Assembly (NCBI GenBank): GCA_947502265.1
Contig: CANMZB010000023.1
Span: 1-57,691, forward strand
DNA length: 57,691 bases
Reading direction: 5' to 3'
DNA from: an uncultured Sulfitobacter sp.
GTDB taxonomy: Bacteria > Pseudomonadota > Alphaproteobacteria > Rhodobacterales > Rhodobacteraceae
The position numbers were made by a program, and so were the translations under genes. The notes under the pieces are model-generated. The model was given only the letters and a program-made list of their open reading frames with translations. It was not told the DNA's origin and did not search any database. Positions 33,555 to 42,989 of this stretch are shown here, piece after piece; position 1 is the stretch's first letter; each line of letters opens with the position of its first letter.

Positions 33555-35085
33555 AACGAACGATACGAAGCCAAAAGCATCTGATCCTCCAGCTTCGGGT
33601 GGGATGATCCGCTCAATGCTGGTGATAGGCAGCGCGCAGGCGGTAAAGATTGTCATCTCGATTGTGCGGATGAAGATCATTGCGGTGCTGGTCGGTCCGG
33701 CAGGGATTGGCCTGTTGGGGATCTATAACAGCCTGCAATCTACTGTTGGTGCTGTTGCGGGTCTTGGCCTGGGTAACAGCGGCGTGCGCGATATTGCTTC
33801 GAACCGGAACGATGTAGCGGTGTTGGCGCGTGTGCGGACGGTTCTGTTTGCGGCCAATCTGGTGCAAGGTGCTATCGCGATGGTTCTGGTCTGGCTGTTC
33901 CGTGTCCAGCTGGCTGAATGGCTGTTCGGTGACACCGAGCGCGCGACCGAAACGGGACTGGTCGGGGTGGCGATCCTTCTCAGCCTGATCCTCGCATCGC
34001 AAACCGCGCTGCTGCAGGGGTTGCGCCGGATTGGTGATCTGGGGCGCGTGACGGTTCTGGGGGCGCTTGGCGGAACGGTCGCAGGTCTTGCCGCGGTCTG
34101 GCTGCAAGGAGAGGCGGGCTTGATCTGGTTCCTGCTGGTTCAGCCGCTTGCCTCGGTTATCGTCGCCACGGTCATCACACGCAAACTTCCCCGCCCCGAT
34201 GCCGGACGATTGGCCGCGTCAGAGGTGTTCGCGACATGGAAGCCAATGGCCGCTCTGGGCGCGGTGTTCATGCTCAGCGGTCTGGCCAGCGCGGGCACAT
34301 TGCTGCTGGCGCGCAGCCTGATTGCGCGAGATTTGGGTATCGAAGCGGCGGGCCTGTTTTCGGCCTCTTGGGGGGTTGCCATGATTTATGTCGGTTTCCT
34401 TCTGGGCGCGATGGGAGCTGATTTCTATCCACGCCTGACAGAGGTGATCCGAGACCGTGACGCATCCACTCAGCTGATGAACGATCAGGCGCAGCTGGGC
34501 CTTGCGATTGGCGGGCCAGTCCTGTTGGGCCTGATTGGTGTCGCGCCGTGGTTCATGGCGGTCCTCTACTCGCGTGAGTTCGTGCCAGCTGCGGATATGC
34601 TGCAATGGCAGGTTCTGGGCAACGTGTTCAAGCTGGCAAGTTGGCCAATGGGCTTTGCTTTTGTCGCGGCGGCACGGTCACGAATATTTCTGATGACCCA
34701 GTTGACCTGGAACGCGGTGTTTCTGGGTCTGTTGTGGGTTGGTATACCGCTGCTCGGGGTTGAGGCGGCGGGGATCGCTTTCCTGATCGCTTACGTGATT
34801 TTGTTCGCGCTGCAGCATGTCCTGACGCGCCGCCTGTTCGGCTTCCGCTGGGAGGCGTTGTCACTCAGCCTGATCGGTGTCCATGCGGCGCTTGCCGCAT
34901 TAATACTGGCGCTTTCTGCGCTATCACCGATGCTGGCGGCCGGGGCGTCCATAGTCCTGGCTGTAACCACCGGCGTCATCGGCCTGCGCATCGTCGTGAT
35001 GAAAATCGGCCCCCACGGCCGCCTGTCCATCCGCCTTCACGGCCTCTTTGCCAAACTGAACTGGCCCATCCGGAGTATAGAATGA
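33547..35085 (+). CDS. Wzx-type repeat-unit flippase
   Basis: 512 residues with 12-14 hydrophobic segments. The first helices (MLVIGSAQAVKIVISIVRMKIIAVLVGPAGIGLLGIYNSL) are typical of Wzx/O-antigen translocases of the MOP superfamily. It moves lipid-linked repeat units across the inner membrane for polymerisation. It is located between the sulfotransferase and a GT2 glycosyltransferase. Together with the EpsG-like polymerase and the Wza/Wzc export system this indicates a Wzx/Wzy pathway. Confidence 0.85.
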   Translation: MPETNDTKPKASDPPASGGMIRSMLVIGSAQAVKIVISIVRMKIIAVLVGPAGIGLLGIYNSLQSTVGAVAGLGLGNSGVRDIASNRNDVAVLARVRTVLFAANLVQGAIAMVLVWLFRVQLAEWLFGDTERATETGLVGVAILLSLILASQTALLQGLRRIGDLGRVTVLGALGGTVAGLAAVWLQGEAGLIWFLLVQPLASVIVATVITRKLPRPDAGRLAASEVFATWKPMAALGAVFMLSGLASAGTLLLARSLIARDLGIEAAGLFSASWGVAMIYVGFLLGAMGADFYPRLTEVIRDRDASTQLMNDQAQLGLAIGGPVLLGLIGVAPWFMAVLYSREFVPAADMLQWQVLGNVFKLASWPMGFAFVAAARSRIFLMTQLTWNAVFLGLLWVGIPLLGVEAAGIAFLIAYVILFALQHVLTRRLFGFRWEALSLSLIGVHAALAALILALSALSPMLAAGASIVLAVTTGVIGLRIVVMKIGPHGRLSIRLHGLFAKLNWPIRSIE

Positions 35086-36065
35086 CTGACCCCGACCGCC
35101 CTCTCGTGACCTTCGCGCTGTTTGCCTACAATCAGGAGAACTACATCCGCGAGGCGATCGAAGGCGCATTTTCGCAAACCTATGAGCCGCTGGAGATCAT
35201 CCTGTCCGACGATTGTTCCTCTGACCGGACCTATCAGATCATGCAGGAGATGGCGGCGGAATATGACGGACCGCATGAGGTGCGGGTGCGGCAGAGTGCG
35301 GTGAATGCAGGCACTCTAAAACATGTTCTTGATGTAGTGAAGGACAGCAAAGGAGGCGTGTTGGTCGTCGCTGCTGGAGATGATATTTCACTGCCACATC
35401 GAACCAATACTTTGATGCCTCATTTAATGTCGAGTGAAGCGTTGGCTATATGTAGCAACGACTTAGTTGTTGATGCTACGGGTGCTCCAGCCGATCTCCA
35501 TTCTGACAGATTCGAGCTAAGAGAAAAGTGGCATGCTGATAAGCGGACCATGCTTTTAGGAGCAACTGCGGCATACAAGCGAAATCTGCTTGAAACACTA
35601 CCATATCCAGATTTTCCAATCTTGAACGAAGACACCGTTTTTCAAGAGGTTCTGTCGATCAACAGCTCGGAGAGCATTTATCTTAAAGAAGCTCTCATCA
35701 AGAGAAGAACACATGATGAAAACGTGGCATTCAAAGAGCATAGAGCCCAGACGTCTGAAGAGCTCGAGAACAAGGCGATCAAAAATTGGCAAGTGCAATC
35801 TGTTGTGATGATTTACTGTGTAAAAGTAGCAGAGCAGCTTCAATCAGAAGACTCAACGGAAATTAGGAAGAAATATCAAAATGATGCTGAGTATTTTCAC
35901 TATCTGAGCCGATGGCCAAACCTTCATATACATGAGAGAAAAAAACTTTTTTTGATGTCATTTCAGAGGGGAACAATGCGAACTTGCCTACCACGTCTTA
36001 TCGGCTGGCGTGGTTTCATAATGTTGAAATACAGTTGGTTCAGGCGTATTTTTAATTGGAACTGA
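35082..36065 (+). CDS. Family 2 glycosyltransferase
   Basis: 327 residues, GT-A fold. LVTFALFAYNQENYIREAIEGAFSQT and IILSDDCSSDRTYQIM form the nucleotide-binding part, and VLVVAAGDDISLPHR provides the DD metal-binding pair. LNEDTVFQEVLSINSSESIYL is the acceptor-side ED region. The first ~80 codons are GC-rich like the flippase; from about 35.33 kb on the gene becomes AT-rich, which hints at a recombination joint inside the gene. It adds one sugar to the lipid-linked unit; donor unknown. Confidence 0.85.
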   Translation: MTDPDRPLVTFALFAYNQENYIREAIEGAFSQTYEPLEIILSDDCSSDRTYQIMQEMAAEYDGPHEVRVRQSAVNAGTLKHVLDVVKDSKGGVLVVAAGDDISLPHRTNTLMPHLMSSEALAICSNDLVVDATGAPADLHSDRFELREKWHADKRTMLLGATAAYKRNLLETLPYPDFPILNEDTVFQEVLSINSSESIYLKEALIKRRTHDENVAFKEHRAQTSEELENKAIKNWQVQSVVMIYCVKVAEQLQSEDSTEIRKKYQNDAEYFHYLSRWPNLHIHERKKLFLMSFQRGTMRTCLPRLIGWRGFIMLKYSWFRRIFNWN

Positions 36066-36066
36066 T

Positions 36067-37158
36067 ATGAAACTCTCCATCCTCCTCCCCGACCTGCGCG
36101 GAGGCGGGGCTGAGCGTGTCAATATTGATCTCGCGCATGAATTCATGCGGCGTGGGCATCAGGTCGAGTTTGCGTTGATGCAAGCCAAAGGCGAGTTGTT
36201 GGAAGAAACGCGTGCGCATTTCAAAGTCATTGATCTGAATTGTCCCAGAGCGCGCAATCTGCCGCGGGTTTTGTCGCGGCACATTCGCGATACGCGTCCT
36301 GATGCTCTGCTTGCCGCGATGTGGCCGCTAACCACCATCGCTCCGGTTGCGCGCAAGATGTCGGGACATCGCTGCAAGGTTTTGGTGTCCGAGCACAACA
36401 CACTGTCTGTTCAATATGCCTCTTGGGGGCGGGCGCATCACCTCGCCCTGCGGTTGTCCATGGCCGCCGGATACCGTATGGCCGATGTGCGGGTCGGGGT
36501 GTCTGGTGGTGTTGCGTGGGATATCGCTGCGCTGGCCGGAATGCCGTCTGTCTCTTTCGAAGTGATCCATAATCCTGTCCCTCCACGCCCGACGCCATCG
36601 CTTGAGGATATGCAGAAGGCAAATTCGCTTTGGGCTGTCCCGGAAGGCAAGCGCATCGTGCATGTTGGCAGCCTCAAACAGCAAAAAAACCACCCCCTTT
36701 TGCTGCGCGCCTTCGCACAGATCGCGGATGCCGACGCGCGGTTGATGCTGGTCGGCACGGGGCAGGGGGAGGGCGCGTTGCGGATTTTTGCTGCAGAACT
36801 TGAAATCGCGGACCGCGTTATTTTCGCAGGGTTCCATCCCGATCCAACCCCGTTTTACACAAGCGCCGACTTGTTTGTTCTATCATCAGTTTACGAAGGC
36901 TTCGGCAATGTTATCGTCGAAGCCATGGCCTGCGGCACGCCCGTTGTCTCGACCGATTGCCCCTCGGGCCCAGCGGAAATTCTGGAAAACGGACGCTACG
37001 GGCGGTTGGTTCCGGTGAATGACCCCGCTGCGCTGGCCACCGCAATGCAGGCAGCGCTGAGTGAATCACCCGACCGCGCCGCATTGCAGCGTCGCGCGGC
37101 GGACTTTTCCCCCGCGATTGCGGCGCAACGATACCTTGACCTACTGGGGATGGCATGA
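36067..37158 (+). CDS. Family 4 glycosyltransferase
   Basis: 363 residues, GT-B fold. The start LPDLRGGGAERVNIDLAHEF is a typical acceptor-domain loop. The C-terminal domain has RIVHVGSLKQQKNHPLLLRAF and the EX7E signature region YEGFGNVIVEAMACGTPVVS. It acts at the cytoplasmic face on lipid-linked oligosaccharide. GC-rich, in contrast with the genes on both sides. The spacing to the previous gene is one base. Confidence 0.88.
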   Translation: MKLSILLPDLRGGGAERVNIDLAHEFMRRGHQVEFALMQAKGELLEETRAHFKVIDLNCPRARNLPRVLSRHIRDTRPDALLAAMWPLTTIAPVARKMSGHRCKVLVSEHNTLSVQYASWGRAHHLALRLSMAAGYRMADVRVGVSGGVAWDIAALAGMPSVSFEVIHNPVPPRPTPSLEDMQKANSLWAVPEGKRIVHVGSLKQQKNHPLLLRAFAQIADADARLMLVGTGQGEGALRIFAAELEIADRVIFAGFHPDPTPFYTSADLFVLSSVYEGFGNVIVEAMACGTPVVSTDCPSGPAEILENGRYGRLVPVNDPAALATAMQAALSESPDRAALQRRAADFSPAIAAQRYLDLLGMA

Positions 37159-37197
37159 CGCCGAACCGGAAAATAGAATCACTGGAATACATAAATT

Positions 37198-38442
37198 ATG
37201 ACTGCACGATCAATATTTTTGACCAACAATGGTCTGGCTGACCATATTGGCGTTGCTCAAGTCTTGCCGTATCTGGAGGGGCTTGCAAAACGCGGCCATT
37301 CTATAGAATGCATTTCAGTCGAGACGCCAAATCAAGATGAAGTATACGAATCAGATGTTAGGTCTCGCTTGCAAGCTGCAGGCATTACACATCATACAAT
37401 ACGAAGATCAGAGAACCATCACTTTCGCAGTTTCGAACGGTTCCTAATTTCCCGCCGAATGTATTCACTACTAGTGAAGCGAATAGACACTTTTCAACCA
37501 GACTTGCTTCATTGCCGAAGCTACATGCCGTTAGGCGCAACATTGAAAGCTTCTGCCGTCAAGAATATTCCCTTTATTTTTGACATGCGCGGATTTTGGA
37601 TAGATCAGAGGGTAGAAAGCGGAATCTGGAATACCAAAAACCCAATTTTCAAAGCAGTAATTCGACACTTCCGAAGACAGGAAGCTGAAGCTTTTTCGAA
37701 GGCAGCAGGTGTTGTTGTCCTGACAGAAGATGCTAAATCTGCGGTGACGCAGAGAGAGGATTACAACGCAGATAACCTCATTGTAGCGCCTTGCAGCGTT
37801 GATCAATCGCACTTTAATTTCCGAAATGGCGCAAGAGGCAAAATACGAACCGAGCTTGGATTTCTTCCCACGGATATTGTTCTAGCTTACCTTGGGTCAA
37901 CTGGCCCCCTTTACCCAATAGATCTAGTTTACCGCCTCTTTTCTCAACTTAGAGAATATGGTTATTCACCAAAACTATTGATGCTTGGCAACCATGACGT
38001 TAAACACCAGATCCAAAACGCCATGAAAGCCGGATGTGTTTTGAAAGCAGAAGATATCAAAGCAAAACTTCTGCGTCATGAACAGGTGCCAGAGTATCTT
38101 AGCGCTGCGGACGTTGGGCTCGCGCCGCTGCTTCAAACATTTTCCAGTTTAGGCGTATCTGCAACAAAGATTGGCGAGTATCTCTCGTGCGGACTGCCCG
38201 TAATCTGCAATTCCGGCGTTGGTGATATTCACAGCATTATTGAGCAAGGTAGAACAGGATGGGTATTGGAAGACTTCTCTAATGAGCAGATTAAACGAGC
38301 CGCACAACAGATCACGAGCGGACGATTCCTACCTCCTCAAGAGATTTCGAGAAAAGCTGCAGAGGTTTTTAACATCGTACATGCTGTTGATAGGTACGAT
38401 GAACTTTATCATTCCATAATTGCCGAACCGGATGTGAATTAA
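37198..38442 (+). CDS. Glycosyltransferase with GT-B fold (GT4-like)
   Basis: 414 residues. NNGLADHIGVAQVLPYLEGL and LLHCRSYMPLGATLKA fit the N-terminal half, and VLAYLGSTGPLYPIDLVYRLF and SATKIGEYLSCGLPVICNSGVGD fit the GT4 C-terminal half, with the second Glu of the usual EX7E in IGEYL. It is markedly AT-rich relative to the flanking GT4 gene, as are the next two genes, so this block of three was probably acquired together. Substrate unknown. Confidence 0.82.
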   Translation: MTARSIFLTNNGLADHIGVAQVLPYLEGLAKRGHSIECISVETPNQDEVYESDVRSRLQAAGITHHTIRRSENHHFRSFERFLISRRMYSLLVKRIDTFQPDLLHCRSYMPLGATLKASAVKNIPFIFDMRGFWIDQRVESGIWNTKNPIFKAVIRHFRRQEAEAFSKAAGVVVLTEDAKSAVTQREDYNADNLIVAPCSVDQSHFNFRNGARGKIRTELGFLPTDIVLAYLGSTGPLYPIDLVYRLFSQLREYGYSPKLLMLGNHDVKHQIQNAMKAGCVLKAEDIKAKLLRHEQVPEYLSAADVGLAPLLQTFSSLGVSATKIGEYLSCGLPVICNSGVGDIHSIIEQGRTGWVLEDFSNEQIKRAAQQITSGRFLPPQEISRKAAEVFNIVHAVDRYDELYHSIIAEPDVN

Positions 38443-38443
38443 C

Positions 38444-39127
38444 GTGAACTCAGAAAAACTTTCAAATGAAACGATGCGAGTGTTGGCTGTTGATGTTTGC
38501 GGCACTCTCTTCAACACAAATACCTCGTTGGGTTTGGTGCTGCATCATCACCGAAGATCAGGACACCGATTTCGAAAATTGTTCGTTCAAACCTTAAGCA
38601 GTCGAAAGCTACCATTCACGTATGCTTGCACTATTTTAAGGCGTTGTATTGGATTTGATCTGCATCGATATTTAACCCTGCTGAGCTTGCGTGGTGTCAT
38701 GCGTGGTGATCTTTCGACATCAGCTGAAAGTTATGTTGATGTTTTGGCTTCAAAAGAGATCCCATTAGTCCACACTCACTTACGCCGAATGATTGCGGAC
38801 GGTTGGACTCCCATCCTGGTGTCTAACAGCGTATCTGCAATAATTGGTCCTATCGCTAAAAAGCTGAGCATGAATTTCATTGCATCAGAGCTTTGCTGGA
38901 CGGACGATAGGTGCATGGGATGCCTTGACAAGGATCTTACTGGCGCAAAGCGTAAATACCTTGAGGATCGCTTAGGTAGGCCCTTGGATGTAAATTGCTT
39001 TTCAACAATTACGGATAACGAATCCGACATTGACCTGATTGAAGCAGCAGGTATTGCAATGATAGTTTCACATGGACCAAAGCGGAAGTGGATGAGAGAT
39101 CTTGATGCCGAATTCTTATATATCTGA
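38444..39127 (+). CDS. HAD-superfamily phosphatase
   Basis: 227 residues from a GTG start one base after the previous stop. Motif I is VDVCGTLFNT: the nucleophile Asp is there, but the usual second Asp (DxDGT) is Cys. Motif II is ILVSNS and motif IV is ITDNESDIDLI; the order resembles SerB-like phosphatases. The next gene, a UbiA-like membrane protein, overlaps it by 23 bp. HAD and UbiA domains are known to occur together, sometimes fused, in making polyprenyl-phosphate-linked pentoses. That role is an inference here. Confidence 0.7.
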   Translation: MNSEKLSNETMRVLAVDVCGTLFNTNTSLGLVLHHHRRSGHRFRKLFVQTLSSRKLPFTYACTILRRCIGFDLHRYLTLLSLRGVMRGDLSTSAESYVDVLASKEIPLVHTHLRRMIADGWTPILVSNSVSAIIGPIAKKLSMNFIASELCWTDDRCMGCLDKDLTGAKRKYLEDRLGRPLDVNCFSTITDNESDIDLIEAAGIAMIVSHGPKRKWMRDLDAEFLYI

Positions 39128-39935
39128 CAAAAATAAATACTTACTTGCCGTGCCGTTTATGTATGCTTTTGCTACGCGTTACGAATGGCCGCGTGCGTTT
39201 CTCGTAAACGCAGCTACAGCATGGATTCCCGGATTAATATTAATTTATTCATTAACTCAATATAGTCTTTGGGCGAGCATCTTTGGATATTTTGTTGGCT
39301 ACATAGCGTTCATTTGCGTTTATGAGATAGGATACATGGTCAACGACTTCTATAGTGTGAGATACGATGCGATACCTAGGCGTAGAATAAACTTAACTTT
39401 AGATCTCAATATTATATTTACATTTACTGCATCGAGGGTAGTAATTTTTTCTATTTGCGCAGCTCTTCTGGATCTCTGGAGTTATCCTTTATTTTGGTTC
39501 TCATATATTGCACTAATCCTTACACTGATCCTACACAATACTCTGAGGAGGGTTGAGTATAAGTTCATCACTTTTCTTCAATTGTCTCTGTTACGTTTCG
39601 CCCTTCCTATTGTTCCGGTGTTTTTATTAACTAATAATTTAAAGATCTTTTCTCTTGTAGCTATAACCGGCATGCTTTTATTTACTTATCCAAGGTTTCT
39701 TACATATCTTGATGCAAAGGGTCGATTTCAGATTCCTGAACGGAAGGAGGTTAGGTTTCACTTCACTTCACATCTTTTATCCCTTCCCTTGCTGGCCTTA
39801 ATTTCTACGTTTTGGGTATCATGGGCCCCTATGCTGGTATGGGGATGGCTAATATTAGTTCAACTGGCATATATTTTAATGAATGAAGTGCCTAGACTTT
39901 CAGCATTGAGAAAACGCATTTCGAAAAGCTTATAA
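39105..39935 (+). CDS. UbiA-like polytopic membrane protein
   Basis: 276 residues with 7-9 hydrophobic segments. The loop YEIGYMVNDFYSVRYDAIPRRRIN resembles UbiA motif 1 (NDxxDxxxD) with N, D and the last D kept but Ser in the place of the middle Asp. A clear second NDxxD-type motif is missing; YPRFLTYLDAKGRF is the nearest candidate. The UbiA fold attaches prenyl chains or, in the DPPR-synthase branch, PRPP to polyprenyl phosphate. The overlap with a HAD phosphatase supports the latter. AT-rich like its partner. Family assignment is moderate. Confidence 0.5.
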   Translation: MPNSYISDKNKYLLAVPFMYAFATRYEWPRAFLVNAATAWIPGLILIYSLTQYSLWASIFGYFVGYIAFICVYEIGYMVNDFYSVRYDAIPRRRINLTLDLNIIFTFTASRVVIFSICAALLDLWSYPLFWFSYIALILTLILHNTLRRVEYKFITFLQLSLLRFALPIVPVFLLTNNLKIFSLVAITGMLLFTYPRFLTYLDAKGRFQIPERKEVRFHFTSHLLSLPLLALISTFWVSWAPMLVWGWLILVQLAYILMNEVPRLSALRKRISKSL

Positions 39936-40027
39936 TGAGAGCCTTGCAGCATTCACGCGGTGCCAAGTCGAGACGGAGTGTTCGCTACCGGTTTGTCTTC
40001 TCGCTCCTCCAGGGGGGCTGCTAGGCC

Positions 40028-41101
40028 ATGCTTTATGTTGCTATCGTGGGCACACTCTTCCTACTTAGATTTAGTGTGGCAGAGCAGCCGCGCGCACGTC
40101 ATCAATTATACTATGTTGCGATGTTAGGATTGTTTCTGTTTTCAGCTTTCCGTTATGAGGTCGGGTGTGACTGGGGTGGGTATTATTACCAATATTTGCG
40201 CGCAGAATATAAAAGTTTCGAGCAGGTCTTAGCCAGTCGGGAGCCTATCTGGTGGGGGGTATTGAGCATTCAACGTTACTTCAGCCTTTCCTATCCATGG
40301 GCCAATGTTGCCGCTTCCTTCGTTTTCTTTGCAGGATTTCATGTTCTTGCGCGGCGACAGCCCGACCCATTAGCTTTTCTGGTGCTGGCCTTTCCAATTC
40401 TCATTATCAACATGCCAATGTCCGGCATTAGACAGGGTGCCGCGATTGGTCTGATTTGCGTTGCGTTTTGTGCGTTTATGGACAAACGAACGCTACGTTT
40501 TGTGTTCTGGGTGGTGCTGGCGTCCGGCTTCCATGCCAGTGCTCTGATTTTTTTGCTGCTGGCGCCGCTGGTAGGGGGGAAGCGACTGACCTTGGGGCGT
40601 CTGGCTCTGACCGCTGTTCTTGCGGTTCCGGGAGCATTCCTTTTAGCAAGTGGTGATGCAGCGGATATGGCCATCGACCGTTACATTGTTAACGAGGTCG
40701 ACGCTTTCGGTGCTGCTTTTCGCGTGGCAATACTTGCGCTGTCGGGGCTGTTCTTTTTTATGTTTCTGCGCAAGCCTTGGGCTCATGCAAGTCTGGGCGA
40801 CTATAAGATGGCATTGGTCGGTGCGCTTGGCATGTTGGCAGTCGGTATGCTTTTACCTGTGTCCACAGTGATCGGGGACCGGATTGCTTATTATCTTATA
40901 CCGCTGCAATCGATGATTTTCGCACGCATTCCCTATCTTTCGATTCCTCGTAGCCGCGCGCTTTACGCCGCGCTGCCGTATCTTGGATTGATGCTGGTGT
41001 TTACAGTATGGACGCTCAACTCACGGCATTTCCAACAATGCTATTTGCCTTATCAAAGCTGGCTCTTTGGGTTCCCTGGCGGCGTCCCGTTCAGGAATTG
41101 A
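40028..41101 (+). CDS. EpsG-family (Wzy-like) polysaccharide polymerase
   Basis: 357 residues with about ten membrane segments. EpsG-type landmarks are FRYEVGCDWGGYYYQYL after the second segment, SGIRQGAAIGLICVAF in the middle, and GFHASALIFLLL. Such proteins join repeat units at the periplasmic face. It follows the AT-rich block after a 92-bp gap. It is the only polymerase candidate in the window. Confidence 0.82.
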   Translation: MLYVAIVGTLFLLRFSVAEQPRARHQLYYVAMLGLFLFSAFRYEVGCDWGGYYYQYLRAEYKSFEQVLASREPIWWGVLSIQRYFSLSYPWANVAASFVFFAGFHVLARRQPDPLAFLVLAFPILIINMPMSGIRQGAAIGLICVAFCAFMDKRTLRFVFWVVLASGFHASALIFLLLAPLVGGKRLTLGRLALTAVLAVPGAFLLASGDAADMAIDRYIVNEVDAFGAAFRVAILALSGLFFFMFLRKPWAHASLGDYKMALVGALGMLAVGMLLPVSTVIGDRIAYYLIPLQSMIFARIPYLSIPRSRALYAALPYLGLMLVFTVWTLNSRHFQQCYLPYQSWLFGFPGGVPFRN

Positions 41102-41105
41102 AGTC

Positions 41106-42203
41106 ATGCGTATCCTTCTGACCGTCAATCTCGCTTGGAACATCTTGAACTTCCGCATGGGAGTTGTGCGCGCGTTAATTACGGCAGGCCACGATGTCAG
41201 CGTGCTTGCGCCTGGCGACGGGGCGGGGCTGGCGGCGGCAGGTGTGCGGCATATTCCGTTGGAAATGGACGCAAAGGGGTTGAGCCCTCTGTCTGGAGTG
41301 GCTCTGACCGCGCAGATGATGCGGCATTTTCGCAAGGAGCGCCCCGATGTGATCCTGTCGTGGACCATCAAGAATAACATTTTTGGCGCGATGGCCGCGC
41401 GGCGTGTGGGTGTGCCGTTCATTCCGAATGTATCGGGGCTGGGCACGGCATTCCTCTCGGGCGGTGCGCTACAGTTTGTGGCGCAGACGCTTTATCGCCG
41501 TGCGTTCCGATCATTGGAGACTGTGTTTTTCCAAAATGCCGAGGACCGCGATCTGTTCACGCAGCGTCGTCTGGTGCGTTTTGAACAGGCGCAGCTTTTG
41601 CCAGGCTCCGGCATTGATCTTACCCGCTTCATTCCAACTCCTTTACCTGACACGGCGCCAGTCTTTCTGATGGTTGCGCGTCTGTTGCGTGACAAAGGCG
41701 TTGTGGAATTCGCACAAGCTGCGCGAATTGTGCGCAAAACTCATCCTGACGCCACTTTCTGCCTTTTAGGCGCGCTGGATGCTGATAACCGCAGCGCCAT
41801 TCCGGAAACGCTTTTGCGCGAATGGGAAGCGGAAGGCATCATTCGTTATCTTGGCACTGCGCCTGACGTGCGCCCACATATCGCGCAGGCCCATTGCGTT
41901 GTGCTGCCATCCTACCGTGAAGGCGCGCCGCGCACGTTGATCGAGGCGGCGGCGATGGGGCGGCCGGTAATTGCTACCGATGTGCCCGGATGTCGTGCCG
42001 TGGTCGAGCGTGGCCAGACCGGTCTGCTGTGCGAGGCGCGCAGCGGTGAAAGTCTGGCCGAGGCTTGTTTGCAGTTTCTTGACATGTCACCAGAGGCGCG
42101 TGCTGCCATGGGACAAGCGGGACGTGCGCGGATGGAAGAGCACTATGATGAGAAACTGGTGGTAAACGCCTATCTTGCAGCGATCGACAGAGCGGTGCGG
42201 TAA
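41106..42203 (+). CDS. Family 4 glycosyltransferase (CapM/WbpX-like)
   Basis: 365 residues from the ATG at 41106, 4 bp after the polymerase stop. LTVNLAWNILNFRMGVVRAL, SWTIKNNIFGAMAARRVGVP and PNVSGLGTAFL match the N-terminal domain of capsular GT4 enzymes that often add the first or second sugar. The nucleotide-binding half has LPGSGIDLTRF, MVARLLRDKGVVEFAQAA and YREGAPRTLIEAAAMGRPVI (EX7E). Acts on lipid-linked intermediate; donor unknown. Confidence 0.9.
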   Translation: MRILLTVNLAWNILNFRMGVVRALITAGHDVSVLAPGDGAGLAAAGVRHIPLEMDAKGLSPLSGVALTAQMMRHFRKERPDVILSWTIKNNIFGAMAARRVGVPFIPNVSGLGTAFLSGGALQFVAQTLYRRAFRSLETVFFQNAEDRDLFTQRRLVRFEQAQLLPGSGIDLTRFIPTPLPDTAPVFLMVARLLRDKGVVEFAQAARIVRKTHPDATFCLLGALDADNRSAIPETLLREWEAEGIIRYLGTAPDVRPHIAQAHCVVLPSYREGAPRTLIEAAAMGRPVIATDVPGCRAVVERGQTGLLCEARSGESLAEACLQFLDMSPEARAAMGQAGRARMEEHYDEKLVVNAYLAAIDRAVR

Positions 42204-42206
42204 GCT

Positions 42207-42989
42207 ATGGATACAGCGTTTTTCATTGCGTCCAAAGTGATTTGGGGCTTGTTGCGTCCGGAAGCGTGGATCGTGCTGGGCACGGGTTTGACGCTGCTTG
42301 CGCTGTGGCGTGGATGGCGACGCGTGGCGGGATGGGCCGCGACTTTTAGTTTTGGTTTTATCGTGCTGGTGGCCGTTGTGCCGGTGGGGGATGTATTGTT
42401 GCTTCCGCTGGAAGAGCGTTACCCCTCATCTCCCCAGATAAATAACATAACAGGTATTATAGTTTTGGGCGGTGGCGAAGAAGCTGGCCTGTCCGCGTGG
42501 CGTAATCAGGTAGTTCTGGGCGAAGGTGCAGAGCGGTTTACCGGTGCGATGGCACTGGTCCGCGTCCACCCGCAAGCGCGCGTCGTATTCACCGGCGGCA
42601 GCGGCGCGTTGAGCCATGTCGGGCGCATCGGCGGGTGGAATGCTGCTGTGGCCGAGCGGTTCTTTGACGAACAAGGTCTTGATCCTGCCCGCCTCACGCT
42701 GGAGGGCGCATCACGCAACACTGCCGAGAATGCCACACTGACCTATGCGCAGATTGCGCCGCAACCGGACGAGACCTGGGTGCTGATGACATCTGCTTTT
42801 CACATGCCCCGCTCGGTTGCCAGTTTTGAGGCTGCGGGATGGGAGGGTATCGTGCCGTGGCCGGTGGACTACCGCGCGCGTTCTCTGCGCGGCGGGATCG
42901 GGTGGGATTTTGCGCGTAATCTGGACATGCTCAACACCGCTGTGCGTGAATATATCGGGCTGCTGGCCTACCGGATGACCGGACGATGA
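42207..42989 (+). CDS. YdcF/ElyC-family (DUF218) membrane protein
   Basis: 260 residues. Two N-terminal membrane segments (VLGTGLTLLALWRGW, AATFSFGFIVLVAVVPVG) precede a DUF218 domain: NNITGIIVLGGGEEAGLSA, ARVVFTGGSGAL, LEGASRNTAENATL and VLMTSAFHMPRSVASF. ElyC-like proteins influence the undecaprenyl-phosphate economy and envelope polymers. It is the hinge between the polysaccharide genes and the RiPP genes; it overlaps the following nucleotidyltransferase by 4 bp. Confidence 0.85.
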   Translation: MDTAFFIASKVIWGLLRPEAWIVLGTGLTLLALWRGWRRVAGWAATFSFGFIVLVAVVPVGDVLLLPLEERYPSSPQINNITGIIVLGGGEEAGLSAWRNQVVLGEGAERFTGAMALVRVHPQARVVFTGGSGALSHVGRIGGWNAAVAERFFDEQGLDPARLTLEGASRNTAENATLTYAQIAPQPDETWVLMTSAFHMPRSVASFEAAGWEGIVPWPVDYRARSLRGGIGWDFARNLDMLNTAVREYIGLLAYRMTGR

